Assembly (NCBI RefSeq): GCF_014698145.1 | Contig: NZ_JACJSM010000005.1 | Location: 62,001-126,000, forward strand | Origin: Oscillatoria sp. FACHB-1406 | Lineage (GTDB): Bacteria; Cyanobacteriota; Cyanobacteriia; Cyanobacteriales; Spirulinaceae | Length of the DNA: 64,000 nt | Direction: 5' to 3' | Part shown: piece by piece, positions 9,125 through 16,559 of the stretch | How positions within the stretch are numbered: the first letter of the stretch is position 1 | Layout: every line of letters starts with the position of its first letter | Position numbers and translations under genes: made by a program | The notes under the pieces: generated by a model | Told to the model about the DNA's origin: nothing | What the model saw: only the letters and a program-made list of their open reading frames with translations | Database searches by the model: none

Positions 9125-10101
9125 CAGCGTATCGCTCGAACAATTCGTTCATTCAATAATGGTTCTACGGGTATGCTGCGGTTGAGCAATCGTTTATCGA
9201 GCATGATTTTTAAGAGACGTTGAGTATTTTGCAGTAGAGAGGGATTTGTTTTGCTCAATAACTGGAGATTGGTTTGGCGATCGGGAATGGTGAGTAATTC
9301 AAAAGACTTGATAAACTGCTCCGGGCTAACTTGCCCTCGTACAGCCATTTTGCGAGCAGCTTCTTGAGGATTCTGCTGATGATAATCTAACGCCCGAAAC
9401 CAGCCTTCGAGCAGAGCTTTCAAGTCCGCTTCGCGATCGGTCAACAGTTGTTGATGAACCCCTAATACATCTACAATTTCACGCGGAATCTGAGAGCTAT
9501 CAAAGAGAATATTAGCTCCGGCTTTGAGGAGGTTGGAGCGAACAGGCTCAAAGGTAATCACTGCATCAACCAGGTTTTGCTTGTAAGCTTGTTCGTGTTC
9601 GGAGACACCCAGGGAAATCACTTGAATATCCTCGGGCGATAGTCCCGCTAAGTCTAGCACGCGCGACAATAAGTAGCCCCCAAGCGCATTGGACTCCACC
9701 CCAATTTTTCGTCCTTTGAGGTTTTGCAGCGTTTTAATCTCCGGCTTAACCATCAGGACATCAGCACCATTAGAAAAATCTGTAATTAAGATGACGCGAA
9801 TATCGGGATTCGTTTGGGCTAGCAATAGAGTCTCATCCATTGTCAGCGCGGCAACTTCGATATCGTTGTTCCGAAACGCTTGACTGACTTCTGTTGATGA
9901 TGGATAGTCCCGCAGTTCGATGGGATGCCCCTGGTAGTAACCCAGATCTTTGGCCAGAAATAGCGGCTCAAATCCCGGCCAAACGTTAGCCCCAACCCGC
10001 AGAGGCATTTGAGGTGCTGGGTTGCAACCGAGCAATATTGATAAGAGACAGGCGATGCTTCCCAGTCCGACCAACAAAAAATCAAAATAACGACGTTTCA
10101 T
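9124..10101 (-). CDS. Periplasmic substrate-binding lipoprotein (SsuA/NMT1-like)
   Basis: A 325-residue protein of the fold used by ABC importers for nitrate, sulfonates and thiamine precursors. I place the start at ATG 10101 rather than 51 codons upstream because the protein then begins with MKRRYF, a hydrophobic core and the lipobox SILLGC, a lipoprotein signal. Conserved family features follow: NVWPGFEPLFLAK, the DVLMVKP stretch and the GRKIGVE segment. No permease or ATPase gene is nearby; instead the stop codon overlaps the start of a sensor kinase. It therefore probably acts as a sensing subunit rather than a transport component. The ligand cannot be predicted. Confidence 0.87.
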   Translation of the reverse strand: MKRRYFDFLLVGLGSIACLLSILLGCNPAPQMPLRVGANVWPGFEPLFLAKDLGYYQGHPIELRDYPSSTEVSQAFRNNDIEVAALTMDETLLLAQTNPDIRVILITDFSNGADVLMVKPEIKTLQNLKGRKIGVESNALGGYLLSRVLDLAGLSPEDIQVISLGVSEHEQAYKQNLVDAVITFEPVRSNLLKAGANILFDSSQIPREIVDVLGVHQQLLTDREADLKALLEGWFRALDYHQQNPQEAARKMAVRGQVSPEQFIKSFELLTIPDRQTNLQLLSKTNPSLLQNTQRLLKIMLDKRLLNRSIPVEPLLNERIVRAIR

Positions 10102-10667
10102 CAGGGTTTCAGGATATAAGGAAAAAGGCAGTTGAGGATACGGATGATAACGAATTAGGCGGCAGCAGGTTCGATATCTCGATTCTACGGAGCGAACGGG
10201 GGTTTGATTTCGAGTCAAGGTCACGCGGAGTAACGCTATACCTTGCGTTTGAGGCAATTTGTAAAGAAGTATTGCAATTTTAGAAAATATCTGTTACATT
10301 TATTTACAGTTGGTTCAGCAAAGACGGTAAAATATCTCTCAATTTAGCGTCGCGATCCCGAAATCGTAGCAAACCGAACGAATCTTCTCCCAAATACAGC
10401 AAGCTCTCATCGACCAGTTGCAACTTAAAATTGCAACTGTTTTTTTTCGTCGAAACTAATCGTATCGGGTACGATGGCTAGCGCAATCTCAGAGCGCGAT
10501 CGACTCCTATTCCCTAACAATTCTAGCGTTTTGCTTTTGGGCGATCGAGGTGGCATCGCTGGCGAATCGTCGAGAAAATGATTTTATCGCCTCTTCAAAG
10601 CGTTGAATTCTAAGGAAAAACGTTAGAGTATAAAGGCCATTATCCGTATCATCCTCGGAGTTAGGGA
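10102..10667. other. Intergenic region with an orphan terminator
   Basis: A 566-base spacer between divergent genes. The only distinct structure is the intrinsic terminator at 10425-10457, with possible promoter elements TTTACA (10303) and TAAAAT (10328) in front of it on the plus strand. No convincing protein-coding frame is present. Confidence 0.5.
10425..10457 (+). terminator. Intrinsic terminator with no gene upstream
   Basis: A perfect 9-bp stem CAGTTGCAA/TTGCAACTG with a 7-base loop is followed directly by eight T residues. On the plus strand no coding sequence ends here; the nearest upstream gene runs the other way. The terminator may therefore end a short non-coding transcript of about 120 bases. 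Confidence 0.8.
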
Positions 10668-11462
10668 ATGCTGGAGTTATACCAATTTGAACTATCGCAG
10701 TACGCAGAAAAAGTTCGACTAATCCTTGACTATAAAGGATTAGATTACCGCAAAATCGAAGTCACTCCCGGAGTCGGTCAACTCGAACTGGTGCGCCTCT
10801 CCGGACAGCGGCAAGTTCCCGTTCTTAAGGACGGAGATGTCTACATTGCCGATTCTACTGAAATCGCCTTTTACTTAGAGCGCAAATACCCCGAACGCCC
10901 TCTCATTCCCACTAATCCCCGTCAAAGAGGGTTGTGTTTGATGATGGAGGAATGGGCAGACGAATCCATCGGGTTAAAAGGACGACGAGCTTTTATCGGC
11001 GCGTTCAACAAAAGTCAAAATTTCCGCACTTCTTTACTTCCCAACGGTACGCCCGACTTCTTTAAAAGCGTCGTCGGCGCAATTCCAGGGGATGTTCTAG
11101 ATGCGATCGGTTCGGGAATCGGGTTTGGCGGTACTGCGGTTAAGGATGCAACCACCGCACTCCGGCAAGATTTGGAAGCAATCTGCTTGATTTTGCAGGA
11201 GAGTCCTTACCTCGTCGGCGATACGCCAACCCTGGCAGATCTGACTGTTGCGGGGTTGAGTATGATTCTCAAGTTTCCTGACGGGCAGTATTTAGATATT
11301 CCCGAAGGATTAAAAGGGAAAGGTGTCCCCGGTTTAGCCGATAATAGTACATACGCTCCGTTTTGGGAATGGCGCGATCGCATCTACGCCGACTTCCGCA
11401 AACCCTTATCGGTTGTGATGCCTGGGACTTCGCCGATGCCCACCAGCATCGAAATCGACTAA
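10668..11462 (+). CDS. Glutathione S-transferase family protein
   Basis: A 264-residue cytosolic protein. The N-terminal thioredoxin-like domain (about 1-80) shows LYQFELSQYAEKVRLIL, the cis-proline segment RQVPVL and the E-S/T pair in DSTEIAFYL that binds the glutathione gamma-glutamyl group. A helical C-terminal domain has the LVGDTPTLADL motif near residue 180. It is longer than a minimal GST owing to an insertion around 110-150. It should conjugate or reduce small molecules with glutathione; substrate unknown. The start is the ATG at 10668. A palindromic hairpin follows the gene. Confidence 0.88.
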   Translation: MLELYQFELSQYAEKVRLILDYKGLDYRKIEVTPGVGQLELVRLSGQRQVPVLKDGDVYIADSTEIAFYLERKYPERPLIPTNPRQRGLCLMMEEWADESIGLKGRRAFIGAFNKSQNFRTSLLPNGTPDFFKSVVGAIPGDVLDAIGSGIGFGGTAVKDATTALRQDLEAICLILQESPYLVGDTPTLADLTVAGLSMILKFPDGQYLDIPEGLKGKGVPGLADNSTYAPFWEWRDRIYADFRKPLSVVMPGTSPMPTSIEID

Positions 11463-11488
11463 ATTTTCAATCTAACCGCAAATCGTAG

Positions 11489-11509
11489 GGGCATAGCACT
11501 GCTATGCCC
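11489..11509 (+). terminator. GGGCATAGCA palindrome after the GST gene
   Basis: GGGCATAGCA and TGCTATGCCC flank one base, giving a 10-bp stem. The same core (GCATAGCA/TGCTATGC) recurs at 61962-61979, so it is a dispersed palindrome that may serve as a terminator here. Confidence 0.45.
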
Positions 11510-11572
11510 TTATGTGGGGCGAGATGGGAAGGGAAATTTACCGAAGTAAAAGTATAAAAATGGCCAATAAAA

Positions 11573-12217
11573 ATGTTATTAGAACTCCAACAAATAACTG
11601 TACTGCCGGGACAGCGAATTCTGTTAAACCATATCAGTTGGTTGGAATTTGAGAAAATATTAGAGGAATTAGGGGATAATCGCGGTACAAAAGTTGCTTA
11701 CAGTAACGGAATTTTAGAAATAATGGCACCGCTTCCAGAACACGAACAAGATAAAGAACTTATTGGCGATCTAATTAAAGCGCTTTTAGAAGAAGTAGAT
11801 GTTGAGTTCTGGCCCTTGGGTTCGACCACATTTAAGAACGAGCAGATGTTACAAGGGCTTGAACCCGATAACTGCTTTTATATCAAAAACGAAGCACAAG
11901 TACGCGGCAAAAAACGACTCGATCTAACAATCGACCCGCCACCCGATTTAGCAATAGAAGTCGATGTCACTTCCCGCACCCACACTGAAATATACAAAGC
12001 CTTGAAAGTTCCCGAACTGTGGCGATTTAAACGCGGCAAGTTACAAATTAATATTTTCCAGAAAGATGAATATCTTGAAGTTGAAACCAGTCCGAGTTTT
12101 CCAGGTTTGCCCTTAAAGGAAGCTATCCCGGAATTTTTGGAGCGCTGCAAGCAGGAGGGGAGAAATAAAACCATGAAAGCGTTTCGGGAATGGGTGCGAG
12201 AAAACGAGCGAGGGTAA
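11573..12217 (+). CDS. Uma2 family endonuclease-like protein, copy 1
   Basis: A 214-residue Uma2 (DUF820) protein of the PD-(D/E)XK nuclease superfamily, a family strongly expanded in cyanobacteria and without a settled role. The core shows PPPDLAIEVDVTSRT near residues 122-136, containing the acidic residues of the predicted active site, and an upstream LDLTIDPP segment. The next gene is a close paralogue that shares most residues, including the N-terminal LPGQRILLN and C-terminal KTMKAFREWVREN strings, so this is a recent tandem duplication. No membrane or secretion signal is present. Confidence 0.9.
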   Translation: MLLELQQITVLPGQRILLNHISWLEFEKILEELGDNRGTKVAYSNGILEIMAPLPEHEQDKELIGDLIKALLEEVDVEFWPLGSTTFKNEQMLQGLEPDNCFYIKNEAQVRGKKRLDLTIDPPPDLAIEVDVTSRTHTEIYKALKVPELWRFKRGKLQINIFQKDEYLEVETSPSFPGLPLKEAIPEFLERCKQEGRNKTMKAFREWVRENERG

Positions 12218-12251
12218 AGATATTCAAAAATCATTCAATCTTTGGATAAAA

Positions 12252-12893
12252 ATGTTATTAGAACTTCAAAAAATCACGATACCGCCGGGACAGCGAATTC
12301 TGTTAAATGACATCAGTTGGTTGGAGTTTGAGAAAATATTAGAGGAATTAGGCGAGCATCGTTCCTCTCGGATCGCCTATAACGATAAGACGCTAGAAAT
12401 CATGGTTCCCCTCCCCCCTCACGAACGAGATAAGGTTCTCATTAGCAATTTCATTGAAGTGCTTTTAGAGGAACTCGATCTAGACTTTTGGTGTCTCGGC
12501 TCGACAACTTTTAAAAACGAGCAAATGTTGCAAGGAATCGAACCAGATAACTGTTATTATATTGAAAATGAAGCGTTAGTGAGGAAAAAAGATCGCTTAG
12601 ATTTAACCACTGACCCCCCGCCCGATTTAGCCCTTGAAATCGACGTAACATCTCGCACGCATCCCCATATTTACGAAGCCTTAAAAGTTCCAGAACTGTG
12701 GCGTTTCGATCGCGGCAAACTCCAGATTAACGTTCTGCGCGCGGGGAAGTATGTCGAAGTCGATACCAGTCCGACTTTTCCGGGATTCCCATTAAAAGAA
12801 GCCATCCCTGAATTTTTGGAACGCTGCCAACAAGACGGGAGAAATAAAACAATGAAGGCGTTTCGAGAGTGGGTGAGAGAGAACCAAACGTAA
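12252..12893 (+). CDS. Uma2 family endonuclease-like protein, copy 2
   Basis: A 213-residue tandem paralogue of the preceding gene, 34 bases downstream in the same direction. The predicted PD-(D/E)XK core is conserved (PPPDLALEIDVTSRT). Differences concentrate in residues 40-75 and 155-175. Both copies look intact, so each may be expressed, perhaps from a common transcript. Function unknown beyond the family. Confidence 0.9.
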   Translation: MLLELQKITIPPGQRILLNDISWLEFEKILEELGEHRSSRIAYNDKTLEIMVPLPPHERDKVLISNFIEVLLEELDLDFWCLGSTTFKNEQMLQGIEPDNCYYIENEALVRKKDRLDLTTDPPPDLALEIDVTSRTHPHIYEALKVPELWRFDRGKLQINVLRAGKYVEVDTSPTFPGFPLKEAIPEFLERCQQDGRNKTMKAFREWVRENQT

Positions 12894-13031
12894 GTGTAGG
12901 GCTGTCATGATTTTTTTGTATCGATTTAGAAAAAGTCGAGATTCTACCCTTTTAAATCAGAATTACTTTGTGAATAGAAAACAAGCTTTTTAACATAAAA
13001 TTTTAGATAAATTGAATTCTATCTTAGAACG

Positions 13032-13793
13032 ATGTCTCAAAGCGATCGCTACACAATCTGGGCAAATCAAGAAGTTTCGCGGGCGTTTCTCGATGGCGTT
13101 CGCGGTGCGATACCCCTCGCAACGGAACAACTCGATATTTTGCTGCGAGTCATCCGCGCCACGCAAGAGCGAGTTGATTCTTTTCTCGATTTAGGCTGCG
13201 GAAATGGTATTTTAGGATGGACGATTTATCGAGAATATCCAACTGCAAAAGGATACTTCCTCGATTTGTCGGAAACGATGATTGAGGCGGCGAAAGAAAA
13301 GCTCAAAGGACAAGAAAATGCGCGCTTTATCCTTAAGGATTTTGGTCTGTCGAGTTGGGTAGAATCTGTTGCAGAATATGCTCCCTTTGATGTTATCGTT
13401 TCTGGGTTTTCGATTCATCACCAACCGGACGATCGCAAGCAAGCCATTTATCGCGAGATTTACGATCTCCTTAAACCGGGCGGTTTATTTCTAAATTTAG
13501 AGCATATTGCTTCGCGTGCCGATTGGGGAAAACGCGCCTTTGACGATTTATTTGTCGATGCACTGTATGCGTTTCACCGCGAGCGAGGTTCGGAAAAATC
13601 GCGGCAAGAAATCGATCGCGAATATTACAGCCGAGGCGATAAGGATGCCAACATTCTCGCGCCGCTGGAACTGCAATGCGACTGGTTGCGCGAAATCGGT
13701 TTTGTTGAGGTGGATTGTTTTATGAAGCTATTTGAGATTGCTCTATTTGGTGGATTGCGATCGCGCCCTAACAATATTACTTGCTCTCAATGA
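13032..13793 (+). CDS. Class I SAM-dependent methyltransferase
   Basis: A 253-residue methyltransferase with the Rossmann motif I FLDLGCGNG near residue 54, an acidic residue closing the second strand (FLDLS), and the motif IV/post-motif pattern FDVIVSGFSIHHQPDD followed by LLKPGGLFLNLE. This is the Methyltransf_25/12 type that acts on small molecules or lipids; the substrate is not predictable. Its last codons abut the HerA-like ATPase gene, and the annotated start of the latter lies 30 bases beyond the stop. Confidence 0.85.
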   Translation: MSQSDRYTIWANQEVSRAFLDGVRGAIPLATEQLDILLRVIRATQERVDSFLDLGCGNGILGWTIYREYPTAKGYFLDLSETMIEAAKEKLKGQENARFILKDFGLSSWVESVAEYAPFDVIVSGFSIHHQPDDRKQAIYREIYDLLKPGGLFLNLEHIASRADWGKRAFDDLFVDALYAFHRERGSEKSRQEIDREYYSRGDKDANILAPLELQCDWLREIGFVEVDCFMKLFEIALFGGLRSRPNNITCSQ

Positions 13794-13822
13794 TTCCCAA
13801 CGTTATCAATTATCAATTATCA

Positions 13823-15544
13823 ATGAACATTCCCCTCGGTTCGGTTATTCAAGGTTCCCTCTCCCAAGGCTTAGAAGTGCGCTTGCACGCTGATGTATCC
13901 GTAGAAGATATGCGCGTGGGAAAATTCCTCGTCGTACAAGGGACGCGATCGCGCTTTTTCTGCCTTCTCACCGATGTTACCCTCGGTACTGCCAGCAATC
14001 GCATCCTCACCAATCCGCCCGATCCCGGTGACGACTTCCTGCGCGAAGTTCTCGCCGGAAACGGCACTTTCGGCACGATTAACATCGCACCCATGCTGAT
14101 GTTTACCCCCATTTCCCCCGAACAAAAAGAATGGCAACTCGAAAACGGGAACGGAAACGGAAGCGCTAAATCCAACGCCGCCTCCTTTGAAGCGCAAAGT
14201 AGCGCCGATCTCGAACTCCTCCCCGTCAAAACCATTCCCAGCCACTTCAGCCAAGTTTACGATGCCAGCGAAGCCGACTTTCGCGCCGTCTTCGGCTGGG
14301 AAGACGATCCGACGCGCCGGAATTTCGCGATCGGTCAACCCCTTGACATGGACGTTCCCGTGTGCTTAAACCTCGATCGCTTCATCGAACGCAGCAACGG
14401 CATCTTCGGCAAATCTGGCACCGGCAAATCCTTTCTCACCCGCCTCCTCATCTCCGGAATCATCCGCAAAAACGCCGCCGTCAACCTCATGTTCGATATG
14501 CACTCCGAATACGGTTGGGAAGCGATGCGAGAAGGCAAAGAAGTCAGCACCGTCAAAGGATTGCGCCAACTCTTCCCCGGACAAGTCGAAATTTATACCC
14601 TCGATCCCGAATCCACCAAACGGCGCGGCGTGCGCGATGCCCAAGAACTCTACTTAAGCTACGATCAAATCGAAATCGAAGACTTACGCCTCGTCGGACA
14701 AGAACTCAACCTCTCCGAAGCTAGCATCGACAACGCCAACATCCTCGCTTCAGAATACGGCAAATCCTGGATCGTGCAACTGCTCAACATGAGCAACGAA
14801 GAAATCAAAATGTTTTGCGAAGAAAAACAAGGGCATACCGGCGCAATTATGGCACTGCAACGCAAACTAATGCGCCTCGATAACCTTAAATATTTGCGAA
14901 CCGTTTCTCGCCACAACTATATCGACCAAATTTTGCAAACGCTGGATGCAGGCAAGCACGTTGTTATTGAATTTGGATCGCAATCGAATATGCTTTCTTA
15001 TATGCTCGCCACCAACATGATTGCGCGACGAATTCACGCCAGCTACGTCAAAAAAGCCGATGAATTCCTGAGAACGAAGAACGCCCAAGATCGCCCGCAA
15101 CCGCTCGTAATTACCATCGAAGAAGCGCATCGCTTTCTCGACTCCAGCATCGTCCATCAAACCATCTTTGGAACGATCGCGCGGGAAATGCGAAAATACT
15201 TCGTCACCCTCTTAATTGTCGATCAACGCCCTTCCGGAATCGATAACGAAGTGATGTCGCAAGTCGGCACTCGCGTCACCTGTTTACTCAACGACGAAAA
15301 AGATATCGATGCGATTTTTACCGGCGTATCCGGCGGACAAAACTTGCGGGCGGTGCTAGCAAAATTGGACTCGAAGCAACAAGCCTTAATTTTAGGTCAT
15401 GCCGTCCCCATGCCTGTCGTTGTGAGAACCCGCGCTTACGATAGCAACTTCTATCGAGAATTAGGCGTAACCGCATGGGAAGAGTTATCGGACGAAGAAG
15501 TGTTTGCGGCGGCGACGAGTGCTAAGGCAGATTTAGGGTTTTAA
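13823..15544 (+). CDS. HerA-like ATP-binding protein (DUF87)
   Basis: A 573-residue P-loop ATPase of the HerA/FtsK superfamily. An N-terminal beta-barrel (HAS-barrel, GSVIQGSLSQGLEVR) precedes the Walker A motif GKSGTGKSF at about residue 196 and the Walker B segment TIEEAHRF near 431; a sensor-like region DQRPSGID and an arginine-rich end follow. HerA proteins are hexameric DNA translocases that in archaea work with the nuclease NurA in end resection; some bacterial relatives act in defence with partner nucleases. No NurA or other nuclease is adjacent here. I start at ATG 13823 because translation from upstream would include the spacer repeat TATCAATTATCAATTATC. Confidence 0.85.
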   Translation: MNIPLGSVIQGSLSQGLEVRLHADVSVEDMRVGKFLVVQGTRSRFFCLLTDVTLGTASNRILTNPPDPGDDFLREVLAGNGTFGTINIAPMLMFTPISPEQKEWQLENGNGNGSAKSNAASFEAQSSADLELLPVKTIPSHFSQVYDASEADFRAVFGWEDDPTRRNFAIGQPLDMDVPVCLNLDRFIERSNGIFGKSGTGKSFLTRLLISGIIRKNAAVNLMFDMHSEYGWEAMREGKEVSTVKGLRQLFPGQVEIYTLDPESTKRRGVRDAQELYLSYDQIEIEDLRLVGQELNLSEASIDNANILASEYGKSWIVQLLNMSNEEIKMFCEEKQGHTGAIMALQRKLMRLDNLKYLRTVSRHNYIDQILQTLDAGKHVVIEFGSQSNMLSYMLATNMIARRIHASYVKKADEFLRTKNAQDRPQPLVITIEEAHRFLDSSIVHQTIFGTIAREMRKYFVTLLIVDQRPSGIDNEVMSQVGTRVTCLLNDEKDIDAIFTGVSGGQNLRAVLAKLDSKQQALILGHAVPMPVVVRTRAYDSNFYRELGVTAWEELSDEEVFAAATSAKADLGF

Positions 15545-15719
15545 TTGGGGAAGCGTTATTTCAGCGATCGAAAATCTGTGTTAGCAAATAGATACTACTT
15601 TTCTTTGAGGCATTGAACTCACCTACACCTAATTGTGCGAAACTTGCCAAATATATGATTTTCCTGTATAACTAGAAGTATAGGTGATTTGAATTAGTGT
15701 TCATTTACTGACTTATTGT

Positions 15720-16136
15720 ATGGATCCTCTGACAACGGCTATTATAGCAGTATCTACTTCGGTGTTAGTGAAAATTAGTGATAAAGCAAGCGACAGATTC
15801 AGTGATGCTGTAATCGATAGAACGGGTGACTTCTTAAAGCGGCTCCGACAAAAATCACCTCAGACAGTAAATGCCATAGAATTGGCTAACGAAAAACGCT
15901 TAGACTACGGTCAAGCAGTGCTAGAAGTTGAAGCAGCGGCCAAGACTGATGCCGAATTCGATCAAGCTGTTCGGGAGTTAGGAACCGCTGCTTCAGCAGA
16001 CCCAGAGCTTAGAGAAACAATTAATGCTGCTAACAAAGAGTCTTGGAATGTTGCCAATCGTTCAAAGCTAGCAGAAAAAATTAATAACCTTTACCAAGCT
16101 CCGGTTACGATTGAAAAGCAAGAAAATAATTTTTGA
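15720..16136 (+). CDS. Small helical protein of unknown function (first ORF of AT-rich island)
   Basis: A 138-residue protein beginning MDPLTTAIIAVSTSVLVKI. It is predicted helical to about residue 125, with alanine-rich heptad-like stretches (LDYGQAVLEVEAAAKT). It ends with a short beta-prone, Asn/Gln-containing tail (APVTIEKQENNF). I recall similar N-terminal modules in cyanobacterial multidomain proteins but cannot name a family with certainty. Base composition drops sharply from the neighbouring HerA gene. The stop at 16134 is a TGA, and the same reading frame continues open through the next ORF. Confidence 0.7.
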   Translation: MDPLTTAIIAVSTSVLVKISDKASDRFSDAVIDRTGDFLKRLRQKSPQTVNAIELANEKRLDYGQAVLEVEAAAKTDAEFDQAVRELGTAASADPELRETINAANKESWNVANRSKLAEKINNLYQAPVTIEKQENNF

Positions 16137-16559
16137 CTGCAGCTATCCGTCAGGGAGCAGGTAAATCCAAATCTTTACACAGATAGCTTTTGCAAACGCC
16201 TAGCTTGGATTCATAGAAATTCTCAAGGTTTGGGTCTAGAAAAGCTAGATCGTTATCACAAAGCTGAGCTTTTGAAATCTATAAAGAATGCTCGTGAAGT
16301 ACAAAATTCTGGCTTCACGAAATTCGAGATTGAAGTTCTTGTTTTAGTCGTTAGTTACTGTAGTTACTTCACTCAGAACTGGCCTTCTCCATACCCGGAA
16401 TTTGAAAAGTTTAAGAAGCAAGAATGTTACTACTCAGAAATGAAGAAATTAGTCGCTTTACAAAAAAAGATAAGGTACAAAAATGTTCGTTTAAGCTCCC
16501 TAATTAAGGATTCTTGTATATCTGAATTAGTTAAAAAAATAGAGCAATACGATGGTTGA
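16137..16559 (+). CDS. Unknown ORF continuing in frame after a TGA (second ORF of island)
   Basis: This reading frame is in phase with the preceding gene and contains no stop from the TGA at 16134 to 16557. The only start-like codon inside is TTG at 16230, with AAGG two bases before it, too close for a normal ribosome site. The encoded sequence is basic and helical with a Cys/Tyr-rich middle (VSYCSYFTQNW). It may be translated by reinitiation or readthrough, or the pair may be a single gene split by a nonsense mutation. Its last eight bases overlap the start of the next gene, so the three are probably co-transcribed. Confidence 0.45.
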   Translation: MQLSVREQVNPNLYTDSFCKRLAWIHRNSQGLGLEKLDRYHKAELLKSIKNAREVQNSGFTKFEIEVLVLVVSYCSYFTQNWPSPYPEFEKFKKQECYYSEMKKLVALQKKIRYKNVRLSSLIKDSCISELVKKIEQYDG

